Shown here one piece after another: positions 9,320 to 17,675 of a stretch of 64,000 nt of DNA; the first letter of the stretch is position 1, and each line of letters opens with the position of its first letter. This DNA is from Pseudomonas lijiangensis. Its GTDB lineage: Bacteria > Pseudomonadota > Gammaproteobacteria > Pseudomonadales > Pseudomonadaceae. The notes below the pieces were generated by a model, which saw only the letters and a list, made by a program, of their open reading frames with translations, had not been told where the DNA came from and ran no database searches. The stretch covers positions 4,289,001 to 4,353,000 of the forward strand of contig NZ_CP076668.1 of assembly GCF_018968705.1 (NCBI RefSeq), written 5' to 3'. A program made the position numbers and the translations under genes.

Positions 9320-9499
9320 CGAATTTCCTTAATCTGACAAACGAGGCATGACCTCAAGGCCGACCATTCTGCGCTTATGTTCGCTTTTGGCTCAACCCCC
9401 GCTTAACTCAGTGGTTGAAAACCCGCTAACACAGCCCGTATGGGAACCCTGAAGAATTAAAGGCACCTAACCCTTACGCACCATAAAGGAGTAAGACCA

Positions 9500-10894
9500 G
9501 TGAGCCGTACAGAAACTGACAGCATTGGCCCGATAGAAGTCCCTGAAGACGCTTACTGGGGTGCACAGACGCAACGGTCGCTGATCAACTTTGCGATTGG
9601 CGACCAGTCCATGCCGCTTGCCGTGCTGCACGCCCTGACCCTCATCAAGAAAGCCGCCGCCCGGGTCAATGATCGCAATGGCGACCTGCCTGCCGATATC
9701 GCCCGGCTCATCGAGCAGGCCGCCAACGAAGTGCTCGACGGTCAGCATGACGCCCAGTTTCCGCTGGTGGTCTGGCAGACCGGCAGCGGCACGCAAAGCA
9801 ACATGAACGTCAACGAAGTGATTGCCGGGCGCGCCAACGAGCTGGCTGGCCAGGGCCGTGGCGGCAAGAGCCCGGTGCATCCCAATGATCACGTCAACCG
9901 TTCACAGAGTTCCAATGACTGCTTTCCTACAGCCATGCACATCGCGGCGGCACAAGCGGTCAAGGAGCAACTGCTGCCCGCCATCGCCGAGCTTTCCAAT
10001 GGCCTTGCCGAACAGTCGGCACGGCACATCAAACTGGTGAAAACCGGCCGCACCCACATGATGGATGCCACACCGATCACCTTCGGCCAGGAGCTTTCGG
10101 GCTTCGTTGCGCAACTGGACTATGCCCAGAAAGCCATTCGCGCCACCTTGCCTGCGGTCTTCGAACTGGCTCAGGGCGGCACCGCCGTGGGCACCGGCCT
10201 GAATGCTCCCAAAGGCTTCGCCGAGGCCGTGGCTGCGGAACTGGCGGCTCTGTCGGGACTGCCGTTCGTCACGGCGCCCAACAAGTTCGCCGCGCTGGCG
10301 GGCCATGAACCGCTCACCGCCTTGTCCGGGGCGCTCAAGACTTTGGCCGTGGCCTTGATGAAAATCGCCAACGACCTGCGCCTGCTGGGCTCCGGCCCCC
10401 GCGCCGGGCTTGCAGAAGTCCGGCTGCCCGCCAACGAGCCGGGAAGCTCGATCATGCCCGGCAAGGTCAACCCGACCCAATGCGAGGCGCTGTCGATGCT
10501 GGCCTGTCAGGTCATGGGCAACGACGTGACCATCGGTTTCGCCGCCAGCCAGGGTCATCTGCAACTGAACGTGTACAAGCCGGTCATCATTCATAATCTG
10601 CTGCAGTCGATCCGGCTGCTGGCCGACGGCTGCCGCAACTTCAACGAACATTGCATCGCCGGCCTGGAACCCGATGCCGCAAAAATGGCCGAACACCTGG
10701 AGCGAGGCCTGATGCTGGTCACCGCTCTCAATCCCCATATCGGTTACGACAAGTCGGCGCAGATCGCCAAGAAAGCCTACAGCGAAGGGCTGACCTTGCG
10801 TGAAGCCGCCCTTGCCCTGGGCTATCTTACCGACGAGCAGTTCGACGCCTGGGTCAGACCGGAAAAAATGCTGGAGGCGGGTAGCAATGGCTGA
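9500..10894 (+). CDS. fumC: class II fumarate hydratase
   Basis: A 464-residue class II fumarase that interconverts fumarate and malate in the TCA cycle without an iron-sulfur cluster. The family signature [11 protein letters not shown] starts at residue 315 and carries the active-site serine. The catalytic histidine is H186 in [10 protein letters not shown]. The start is GTG preceded by AAAGGAG. The downstream flavodoxin-fold reductase overlaps its end. Its place beside the DUF2059, bolA and trhO genes corresponds to the fumC2 locus of P. aeruginosa. Class II fumarases resist oxidation and often serve under iron limitation; regulation here is not visible. Confidence 0.96.
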   Translation: MSRTETDSIGPIEVPEDAYWGAQTQRSLINFAIGDQSMPLAVLHALTLIKKAAARVNDRNGDLPADIARLIEQAANEVLDGQHDAQFPLVVWQTGSGTQSNMNVNEVIAGRANELAGQGRGGKSPVHPNDHVNRSQSSNDCFPTAMHIAAAQAVKEQLLPAIAELSNGLAEQSARHIKLVKTGRTHMMDATPITFGQELSGFVAQLDYAQKAIRATLPAVFELAQGGTAVGTGLNAPKGFAEAVAAELAALSGLPFVTAPNKFAALAGHEPLTALSGALKTLAVALMKIANDLRLLGSGPRAGLAEVRLPANEPGSSIMPGKVNPTQCEALSMLACQVMGNDVTIGFAASQGHLQLNVYKPVIIHNLLQSIRLLADGCRNFNEHCIAGLEPDAAKMAEHLERGLMLVTALNPHIGYDKSAQIAKKAYSEGLTLREAALALGYLTDEQFDAWVRPEKMLEAGSNG

Positions 10895-11498
10895 CCCAAA
10901 GAGTGGTGCAACACCTCTGGAAGGCAGTGGAAAACGTATCCTGATGATTTACGGCACACCGAAGACCGTCAGTTTCTGCCACGCCCTGGGTGATGCCTAC
11001 TCACAGGGAGCACGCAGCAAAGGTCATGTGGTGAGAATGCTCAAGCTCAGCGAGCTGGACTTCGATCCGATCCTGCATAACGGCTACGAGCAGAGTCAGA
11101 ATCTGGAACACGACCTGCTCGAAGCCCAGCGCCAGATCCACTGGGCCGAGCATCTTGTATTCGTCTACCCGGTTTCCTGGGGCGGTCTGCCAGCCTTGCT
11201 GAGCGGTTTCTTCGACCGGGTGTTCATGCCCGGCTTCGCCTTCAGGACCCACGGCCGCAGACACCCGTCCAACGAGCTGCTCAAGGGCAAGACTGCGGAG
11301 CTGCTGTCTACCATGGACACCCCGCCCCGCTACTTCCGTTGGATCTACGGCGCACCGGCACATCGCCAGATGATTCGTACGATCCTGGCCTTCTGCGGAA
11401 TCAGAACCAAACGCCTGACAGAATTCGCCCCGATCCGCACCTCCACCGAAGAACAGCGCCAGCAATGGCTTCGGCAGGCCGAACAACTTGGTAAATAG
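10887..11498 (+). CDS. NAD(P)H-dependent oxidoreductase (flavodoxin-like fold)
   Basis: A 203-residue protein of the NQO1/MdaB/KefF-like flavodoxin-fold group. The FMN/FAD-binding start reads [16 protein letters not shown], and the conserved [23 protein letters not shown] segment matches the family's quinone-reductase core. The chosen ATG lies inside the end of fumC (8-base overlap) with GGAGG nine bases upstream; a longer frame is open but has no ribosome site. It probably reduces quinones or related electrophiles in the cytoplasm; the substrate is unknown. Confidence 0.85.
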   Translation: MADPKSGATPLEGSGKRILMIYGTPKTVSFCHALGDAYSQGARSKGHVVRMLKLSELDFDPILHNGYEQSQNLEHDLLEAQRQIHWAEHLVFVYPVSWGGLPALLSGFFDRVFMPGFAFRTHGRRHPSNELLKGKTAELLSTMDTPPRYFRWIYGAPAHRQMIRTILAFCGIRTKRLTEFAPIRTSTEEQRQQWLRQAEQLGK

Positions 11499-11507
11499 CC
11501 GCTGGCG

Positions 11508-12464
11508 CTACACCGCCAGCCGCTGCTTCCTGGCCTTCCAGCCCGCAATCATCGACGGCCCCAAGGCGGTCAGGGCCGAGCCCAGCACCACCAGCACTGC
11601 ACCGCCATACCCCAGCGCATTGATTTCTTCGGCCTGCACGTAGTCGGGCCACAACCATGCGGCAACAGCCACCGCTGCCAGTGTCACCAGCGGTGTAAGG
11701 GCCAGGGTTGCGCTGACACGCGAAGCTTCCCAGTGGGCCAGAGCCTCGGCAAAGGCGCCATAAGCCACCAGGGTGTTCAGGCAACACGCCAGCAATAACC
11801 AACCCTGCAACGGGCTCAACTGCAAAGCCTCCATCGGATGCGCCCAGGGCGTGATCAGCAGCGCGCAGAACAGGTAGATCACCATCATGACCTGCAACGA
11901 ATTCCACACCGTCAGCAATTGCTTCTGGCTCAGCCCGTAGAAGGTCCAGACCACAGCCGCCAGAAAGACGATCAGCACTCCGGCGGTGTAATCGCTCAGG
12001 GAGGTGAACAGCTCCACCAGACGCTCATTGAAGAACAGGCCAAAACCGATCAGCAACACAAGCAGACCGATGCCCTGCCCAAGCGTGAAGCGCTCCTTGA
12101 ACAGAACGATGCTGCCGAGCAACAGCAGAATGGGCCCGGTCTGGATCATCAGTTGCGTGGTGCCGGGGCTCAACAGACGCAACCCCACCAGATACAGCAC
12201 ATAGTTGCCCACCAGACCAAACACCGCCAGCGCCACCAGAATCCTGCCCTTGCCACCCAACACCTTGAGGTTCGGCAAACGCTTGACCGATGCCAGCCAT
12301 ATAAAGAGCAGGACGCCCGATACCAGAAGACGGAACCAGGTCACCGTCACCGGATCCATCACTTGCAGCACCTGTTTGAGTTTGACGGGCAGGATGCCCC
12401 AGAGAAAAGCGGTCAGCAGCGCAAGACAGAGGCCATACACCCAGCGGCCGGAGGAAATGTGCAT
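11508..12464 (-). CDS. DMT family (EamA) inner-membrane transporter
   Basis: A 318-residue hydrophobic protein with about ten transmembrane helices arranged as two EamA repeats (about 10-145 and 160-300), the usual size for drug/metabolite transporters. The stop lies 9 bases from that of the convergent reductase gene, with no obvious terminator between. The substrate cannot be predicted. Confidence 0.87.
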   Translation of the reverse strand: MHISSGRWVYGLCLALLTAFLWGILPVKLKQVLQVMDPVTVTWFRLLVSGVLLFIWLASVKRLPNLKVLGGKGRILVALAVFGLVGNYVLYLVGLRLLSPGTTQLMIQTGPILLLLGSIVLFKERFTLGQGIGLLVLLIGFGLFFNERLVELFTSLSDYTAGVLIVFLAAVVWTFYGLSQKQLLTVWNSLQVMMVIYLFCALLITPWAHPMEALQLSPLQGWLLLACCLNTLVAYGAFAEALAHWEASRVSATLALTPLVTLAAVAVAAWLWPDYVQAEEINALGYGGAVLVVLGSALTALGPSMIAGWKARKQRLAV

Positions 12465-12625
12465 CGGTCATTCCAGATCAGACAAGACAGTGTTGTCAGT
12501 CTAGGCACAGATTGCCGTCACTCACAGATACAGATAGGAACGCATAAAGCGCCCAATTGTGTTGATGGCTTTTCCACTGGAGGAATGTTGATCAGTTCAA
12601 AAAGCAGGTGGCCGGGTCAAAATCC

Positions 12626-12713
12626 GTGGGAGGGGCCTTGGCCGCGACAGCTTCATCATCTGAAGGCGCTAAAAGTGTGTTGCCTGTGAAGTCGCGGCCA
12701 AGGCCCCTCCCAC
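12626..12713. repeat. REP-like inverted doublet, class B
   Basis: GTGGGAGGGGCCTTGGCCGCGAC is repeated in perfect inverse (GTCGCGGCCAAGGCCCCTCCCAC) after a spacer of about 42 bases containing GTGTTGCCTGT. A second copy with similar spacer lies at 21141-21228. This one sits 31 bases past the stop of the DTW-domain gene. Confidence 0.9.
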
Positions 12714-12744
12714 AAGTTACAGGCATGTCTTGAGTGATCGGGTA

Positions 12745-13341
12745 TCAGCTCTCTGCGTGATTGCGCTTATACGTTTCATGGCCCATTGCTTCGATCTGCC
12801 CCTCGATCAAGGCATCGAAAGGCCGTAAAAGCGCAGAAAAAGAAGCTTCGGGCTCCAGGGTCTGCAAGGCATGGGTGACCGCTTCCAGAGTCGACAAGGC
12901 ATCGGGTCCTGGCGCCTTGCGCAGGCGGTAGCGTGAAACCGGAACCGAACCCAGCGTCACTCGGGGCAAGGCAGCCAGCAGCGGGTTGAGATGCAGCAGC
13001 TTTCGCGCCTTGCGCCAGGTACCATCGGGCACTACCAGCAGCATGGGCAGATCCTGTTCGGAACAAGGCGCCAACACCTGTGTATCTTCGCCCGGAAATA
13101 GCAGACGCGCTCGATACCCGGACTGATTCAGCAGCGCTTCCAGATCCTCGAACACTTCCCCCACCACGAGTTGCGCATTGACCAGTCCCAGGGCAGCCAG
13201 GCGTGCAGTATTCAAGGCGTGACTGACTTCACTGGGGTGTTGCAGCAGTAAAACGCGAGTTCGGCTGTCCAGTTTCGGAATCAGGGCGCAGAGGCAATGG
13301 TGGTCGGGGCGCTGACAGCGCTCGCAACGAGCACGAGACAT
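12745..13341 (-). CDS. DTW domain tRNA-uridine aminocarboxypropyltransferase
   Basis: A 198-residue DTW-domain protein. The name-giving motif is present as DGTWRKARKLL near residue 100, as are the N-terminal zinc-binding cysteines (CERCQRPDHHCLCA). The bacterial family includes TapT/YfiP, which transfers the aminocarboxypropyl group of S-adenosylmethionine to uridine 47 of tRNA to form acp3U. I start at the ATG at 13341 (MSRARC); the frame extends to a TTG eight codons upstream, but that codon has no ribosome site. The enzyme class is from family knowledge; the exact tRNA position is inferred. Confidence 0.85.
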   Translation of the reverse strand: MSRARCERCQRPDHHCLCALIPKLDSRTRVLLLQHPSEVSHALNTARLAALGLVNAQLVVGEVFEDLEALLNQSGYRARLLFPGEDTQVLAPCSEQDLPMLLVVPDGTWRKARKLLHLNPLLAALPRVTLGSVPVSRYRLRKAPGPDALSTLEAVTHALQTLEPEASFSALLRPFDALIEGQIEAMGHETYKRNHAES

Positions 13342-13504
13342 GTTTTTTTCTTCGGCTGCAAACAAGGAGCGCAGTCTAGCCGATCACCGAGCAGCCTGAA
13401 CCTGCCATCGGGCACCCGTCGCCCTTGAAGGACGGCCCGGAAACTTCAGCTAGCCTGAAACCGAGGGCGGGATTAACCGACAAATGTCCAGAACCGGGGT
13501 TTCC

Positions 13505-13765
13505 ATGAATCGCGAGGACATCAACCAAAGGGTGCTCGACATTCTTGGAGTCATTCTGGTGGACAAATCCGTGTTGCGCGACAATGCCACCTTCAAGGAT
13601 CTCGTGCTGGACGAAGAAGATATCAACGAGCTTTTCGGACGCCTGGAAGAAGAGTTCGGCTTCGAGTTCCCGGCGGCCTTCATAAGAGAACGAGCCATCC
13701 AGAAACCCGAGCACCTGTCGCTGCCCATGGTGGTGGATCTGATCGTATTGATGCACCAGGTATAG
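13505..13765 (+). CDS. acyl carrier protein-like domain lacking the phosphopantetheine serine
   Basis: An 86-residue acidic helical protein that aligns well with ACP: NATF before helix II and LEEEFGFEFP after it match NASF and LEEEFDTEIP of E. coli AcpP. The DSL motif that carries 4'-phosphopantetheine is replaced by DEED, so the attachment serine is a glutamate and ordinary acyl carriage should be impossible. The frame is also open to an ATG at 13484; neither start has a good ribosome site. It stands alone between divergent and convergent genes. A structural, partner-binding role is more likely than fatty acid synthesis, but no function is known to me. Confidence 0.75.
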   Translation: MNREDINQRVLDILGVILVDKSVLRDNATFKDLVLDEEDINELFGRLEEEFGFEFPAAFIRERAIQKPEHLSLPMVVDLIVLMHQV

Positions 13766-13865
13766 CGACAGGAAACAGGCAATTGAAAACTGATAACGGG
13801 ACACGGCCTTGCGTCCCGCTCATATGGAGCGCCAATGCAGGTGACCGATAGCGGTCAGCCAAGGC

Positions 13866-13988
13866 TTATCGACGTGGGCGGCGGCGCTCATCCTCGGCGC
13901 GCACAGGCACAGGTTGCAGTTTGGGACGTTCGATCAAACCCAGTGCAACACCCAGATCATGGAGCCATTCTTGCAATTTGCTGTTCAT
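13866..13988 (-). CDS. small hypothetical protein, 40 residues
   Basis: A 40-residue frame starting MNSKLQEWLHDLG with a very strong ribosome site (GAGGGGGC, a few bases before the ATG). It has an amphipathic first half (LGVALGLIERPKLQPVPVR) and a highly basic tail (DERRRPRR). I recall similar short proteins annotated as hypothetical across Pseudomonas, but cannot verify this. The good ribosome site and non-random composition support a real gene. No function can be assigned. Confidence 0.6.
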   Translation of the reverse strand: MNSKLQEWLHDLGVALGLIERPKLQPVPVRAEDERRRPRR

Positions 13989-14172
13989 AAAGCCCCCTCG
14001 AGGGAAAAACCAGGCAACCGGCAATGCGCCTGTTGCTAATACTGATCATAGAAGCAAGTTTTCAATCTAGCCGACAACTCGGAAACATTTTTCCCGATAA
14101 CAGCAATGTGACACCTCCGCGCCTTTCCTTCTAGTCTTGGCGACAGACGGTTTTGCACGACCACAACCTTGG

Positions 14173-15651
14173 CTATTCCGGCAAACGCAGGACGCCATCT
14201 TCGTCAGTCATGGCGCGTTCGAGCAGGTCGGGCGGCAGGTTTTTACTGGCCCGCGCGCCCAACAATTTGAGCTGTTCGCTGCGGCTGACCAGATTACCGC
14301 GACCGTCCGTCAATTTGTTACGGGCCGCCGAATAAGCCTTATCAAGTTGTTGCAAGCGATTGCCGACCTCGTCCAGATCCTGAATGAACAACACGAACTT
14401 GTCGTACAGCCACCCTGCCCGCTCCGCGATTTCCCGGGCGTTCTGGCTCTGGCGCTCCTGCTTCCACAGGCTGTCGATGACCCGCAAGGTGGCAAGCAGC
14501 GTCGTCGGGCTGACAATCACGATATTGCGGTCGAACGCTTCCTGAAACAGATTGGGCTCAGCCTGCAAGGCTGCCGAAAATGCCGCTTCTATGGGCACGA
14601 ACAGCAACACGAAATCCAGGCTGTGCAGCCCTTCAAGGCGCTTGTAGTCCTTGCCGGACAAGCCTTTGACATGGTTACGCAAGGACAGTACATGCTGCTT
14701 CAAGGCCGCCTGACCGATCACCTCGTCGCCCGCCGATACATATTGCTGGTAGGCCGTCAGACTGACCTTGGCGTCCACCACAACCTGCTTGTCCCCCGGC
14801 AGCATGATCAGAACATCCGGCTGGAAGCGCTCGCCGTCCGGCCCCTTGAGGCTGACCTGGGTCTGGTATTCGCGGCCTTTCTCAAGCCCGGCATGCTCCA
14901 GCACCCGCTCCAGAATCAGCTCGCCCCAGTTACCCTGGGTTTTCTGGCCCTTGAGTGCGCGAGTCAGATTGGTCGCCTCATCACTCAGGCGCAGGTTCAA
15001 TTGCTGCAGACGCTCCAGCTCCTTGCCCAGGGAAAACCGCTCGCGGGCTTCGTTCTGGTAACTCTCCTCCACGCGCTTCTCGAATGACTGGATGCGCTCC
15101 TTCAGAGGATTGAGCAGTTGTCCCAACTGCTGCTGGCTGGTTTCAGCGAAACGCTGCTCACGCTCATCGAAAATCTTGCCTGCCAGTTCGGCAAACTGGG
15201 CGCGCAATTCATCACGTGAACCCTGGAGATCGTTCAAACGTTGCTGATGGCTTTCCTGCTGCTCACGCAATTCGGCATTCAAGGCTGCGCACTGGGCATC
15301 CAGACGGCGCAGCTCGTTTTCCTTGCTGGCTCGCTCAAGGTTCCAGCCATGGGCGGCATCACGACCGTTATCGCACTCCAGACGCAGCAGCTCGACTTCG
15401 CGGCGCACCGCGGCCAGGTCGGCCTGACGGGCAGCGTTGGCCTGGCTCAGGTCGCTGATCTCGTCGCGGCTGGCGTCCAGCTGGGCATTGAGGCCGTCCT
15501 GAGCCATCTGCGCCATGCTCAAGCGCTCATCGAGCAATGCCGTGTCGGCCTGCTGACGCGCCAGACGCCGCTGCAACTGCCAGACCCACGCCAGCAAAGG
15601 CAGCGCCGCCGCACCAAGCCCCAGCAACAGGCTGTTCAGGTCCAAAGCCAT
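14173..15651 (-). CDS. rmuC: DNA recombination protein RmuC
   Basis: A 492-residue RmuC homologue. An N-terminal hydrophobic segment (about 6-24) is followed by a long coiled coil (about 30-215), then the RmuC nuclease-like domain (about 240-430) with the conserved GNWGELILERVLEHAGL and PDVLIMLPGDKQVVVDAKVSL blocks; the latter carries D-x-K residues of a PD-(D/E)XK-type fold. RmuC limits inversions between short inverted repeats, which is notable in a genome rich in such repeats. It is a single-gene transcript. Confidence 0.93.
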   Translation of the reverse strand: MALDLNSLLLGLGAAALPLLAWVWQLQRRLARQQADTALLDERLSMAQMAQDGLNAQLDASRDEISDLSQANAARQADLAAVRREVELLRLECDNGRDAAHGWNLERASKENELRRLDAQCAALNAELREQQESHQQRLNDLQGSRDELRAQFAELAGKIFDEREQRFAETSQQQLGQLLNPLKERIQSFEKRVEESYQNEARERFSLGKELERLQQLNLRLSDEATNLTRALKGQKTQGNWGELILERVLEHAGLEKGREYQTQVSLKGPDGERFQPDVLIMLPGDKQVVVDAKVSLTAYQQYVSAGDEVIGQAALKQHVLSLRNHVKGLSGKDYKRLEGLHSLDFVLLFVPIEAAFSAALQAEPNLFQEAFDRNIVIVSPTTLLATLRVIDSLWKQERQSQNAREIAERAGWLYDKFVLFIQDLDEVGNRLQQLDKAYSAARNKLTDGRGNLVSRSEQLKLLGARASKNLPPDLLERAMTDEDGVLRLPE

Positions 15652-16554
15652 AACGACTCCCTACATGCCGGATCATTGCCTGCGGCATTATGAACGAAAG
15701 AAGATTCAGGAACGTCTCCGGGACAGAGACAGCGACTCAAGGCACGCATGATAGGCATTGCGGGGAAAATCGGGGGACATAACTCTACTCTCTTTTAGCG
15801 CAAGGTAAACCCTCGATATAACCGCCTGATGTGACGGGACAATCCACAGAAGCTGTGGATAACTCAGTGGACAACCCCCCTTTAACCTCCGCAAACCCAT
15901 ACAGAACGGGGGCTGCGCTCAAACTGACGATTTTTTCACCAGTAAAAAAAAGCGATGTTTTTCATTGACTTAATAATTCACCACAGTAAATCAAACTCTT
16001 AGGGTCGTATGTGACAGTGATGTGGCAGCTTGTGCCGCTAATGTGCACAAGTGGATTTTGCGCCCCCCGGACAAAGCGCCCGACAAGGAAAAATATTTGT
16101 AAATATCCCTTTCATTTTTCCGGATATTGCATTAGTGTTGCCGACGTTAGTACCAAGCTGAAAATCAATTCCGGTCGATAAGTCCCCCGACAAGCGCCAA
16201 TCCATATGGAAGCGGTGTCGACAACAAGGGATCGACCACCTCGATGGTTTCCAGGCATGTCCTGCGCAACATGGCCCACAAAGGGCAAAGCGTAATCATG
16301 GCCTGCATTGACCAGCCTGCAATTGATCAGGATCTTCACCCCGAGCGTCGAACCTTTGCTCCTGTTGTGTTGCCTGCCCTCCTAAGTACCTACCTGTCAG
16401 CCAGGGCGCCATACGATAAAGCGCGCTTCAACTGACTGCCTTGTTCCAGTCAGGTTCTTCGCCCGGCCCGCTTCGACATTCAAGCCAGCCCGCGTTTACT
16501 GGAGCCTTTATTGATGCACGGTATTGTTCCGTGTCGTTTCAGGAAACACTTTCA
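15652..16554. other. 903-base stretch without a convincing gene
   Basis: This interval is unusually long and locally AT-rich (about 15930-16000 and 16085-16135). I see a possible sigma-70 promoter on the plus strand (TTGACT at 15965, TAAATC at 15987), a perfect 7-bp hairpin CTGACTG/CAGTCAG at 16432-16453 and another at about 16516-16535 (CACGG/CCGTG) before the next ORF. A frame from 16151 to 16435 is open without an upstream ATG; ATG 16244 would give 63 residues with no ribosome site. A regulatory RNA or long leader is possible, but nothing is proven. Confidence 0.5.
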
Positions 16555-16782
16555 ATGATGACTACTCATATCCAGACTCAGGATGCCATCCGCACCCTCA
16601 CCCACGCTTTCGCTCCAATGGACTGCTTGATCATGGCAGCCCGCAAAGGCTCCTTCAGCTTTACCCTCGTCAATGAACACGGTATTGCCCGCCACAGCGA
16701 ACGCCTTTACCCCGATCAGTACTCCAGCGCCGAGCCGCTGCAGGCCGTGATCGAGCGGACTCGCCAGGCACTGACTGCCTGA
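16555..16782 (+). CDS. conserved small hypothetical protein, 75 residues
   Basis: A 75-residue protein beginning MMTTHIQTQD. It contains an SFSFTLVNEHGIARHSERLYPDQY segment that looks like a short beta-hairpin domain followed by a helix, and has no signal peptide. The frame extends upstream to 16441, but the ATG at 16555 is preceded by AGGAAAC and fits better. A clear intrinsic terminator follows at 16810. The terminator and codon pattern support it as a real gene; the function is unknown. Confidence 0.65.
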   Translation: MMTTHIQTQDAIRTLTHAFAPMDCLIMAARKGSFSFTLVNEHGIARHSERLYPDQYSSAEPLQAVIERTRQALTA

Positions 16783-16809
16783 AGCCAAAAGCCGCTGCCA
16801 CGCCGAATG

Positions 16810-16841
16810 AAAAGCCCCGCCGTCAAAGCGGGGCTTTTTTG
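16810..16841 (+). terminator. intrinsic terminator after the 75-residue ORF
   Basis: AAAGCCCCGC and GCGGGGCTTT form a strong stem around CGTCAAA, followed by six T. The symmetry with the leading A run would allow function on both strands. Confidence 0.9.
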
Positions 16842-17044
16842 TTTCTGCGCGCCCCCTCTAATCGCCAACCGATCTATAGCGCCGAGTGCAAATCCTAAAA
16901 CGATGTAAAACATAATTTTACAATCCAATTATGAGACTACACTTCAACTCAAGCGGCCTTGGGCTGCTTCCAGTGGGCCCTATCCGATTCACCGCTGCCA
17001 CGCATCAGGGTCCGCTGGTCATTATCTAGCGAGCTGACTGTCTT

Positions 17045-17563
17045 ATGGGTATTGCAGCCATAGAATTATGCCGTCACGTAATCCGCCCCACCCTGGTTTA
17101 TCTGGATCGTCAAAACCCCTGCGCCGAATCGCTGCTTCTGGGCATTGCGGCCAGCCAGTCATCACTGGGCGATGCGCTGGGCAGCAGACGCGGACATGGC
17201 CTGTACCGCATTCCCGAGTTGCGTCACCGCCAGCTCTGGGACAATTACCTGGCCCACGATCCGGACCTCGCCAGCCGCGTGCGCGGTCTTGCCAGCCAGC
17301 ATGCCTTCCTGAGCGGGCCGAATCTGGAACTGGCCGTCAACCTGCGCTACTCCACCGCCATAGCCTGGATGATGATCGAAGCGCAGAGCCTCACCCTGCC
17401 CACCGCAGACGACCCATTGGCCATGGCCAGAATCTGGCGACAGATCTTCCAGCCCCAGGGACGATTACGAGATTTCGTAACAGCCTGGCACTCGTGCGTC
17501 GCCCCTCTTTACATCTCGCAATACTCACAATTGCGGAAAAACAAAGTTCTGGAAAATTCCTGA
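17045..17563 (+). CDS. hypothetical protein resembling phage lysozyme-like structural proteins
   Basis: A 172-residue soluble protein. The pattern ESLLLGIAASQSSLGDALG, then GLYRIPELRHRQLWDNYLAHDPDLASRVRGL, then NLRYSTAIAWMM recalls a phage lysozyme-like/transglycosylase family in which an LLLG-x-A-x-ES block, a GL-x-QI-x-P-x-T block and an NL-x-YA block occur in this order. If that alignment is right, the catalytic glutamate is a glutamine here. This is from memory and is inference. The start is uncertain because no good ribosome site is visible. No other phage gene is nearby. Confidence 0.55.
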   Translation: MGIAAIELCRHVIRPTLVYLDRQNPCAESLLLGIAASQSSLGDALGSRRGHGLYRIPELRHRQLWDNYLAHDPDLASRVRGLASQHAFLSGPNLELAVNLRYSTAIAWMMIEAQSLTLPTADDPLAMARIWRQIFQPQGRLRDFVTAWHSCVAPLYISQYSQLRKNKVLENS

Positions 17564-17675
17564 ATTCTGATCAGATTGTCCTACAAAAATAGCTCTAAAT
17601 CGGGCTATCCAGCCTATAGCGCGTTCTCAAAAATGTTGGTAATTTCCGCCACGTGATCAACAAGGAGTTCTAATA

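Noticed and set aside
15706..15900. 64-residue minus-strand ORF upstream of rmuC
   Set aside because: No ribosome site and an atypical composition; it probably covers the rmuC promoter.
16112..16339. 75-residue minus-strand ORF in the gene-poor region
   Set aside because: No ribosome site, overlaps another equally weak frame on the plus strand, and no recognisable pattern.
16244..16435. 63-residue plus-strand ORF starting MVSRHVLRNMAHKG
   Set aside because: No Shine-Dalgarno sequence before the ATG and no conserved features; mentioned with the gene-poor region but not called.
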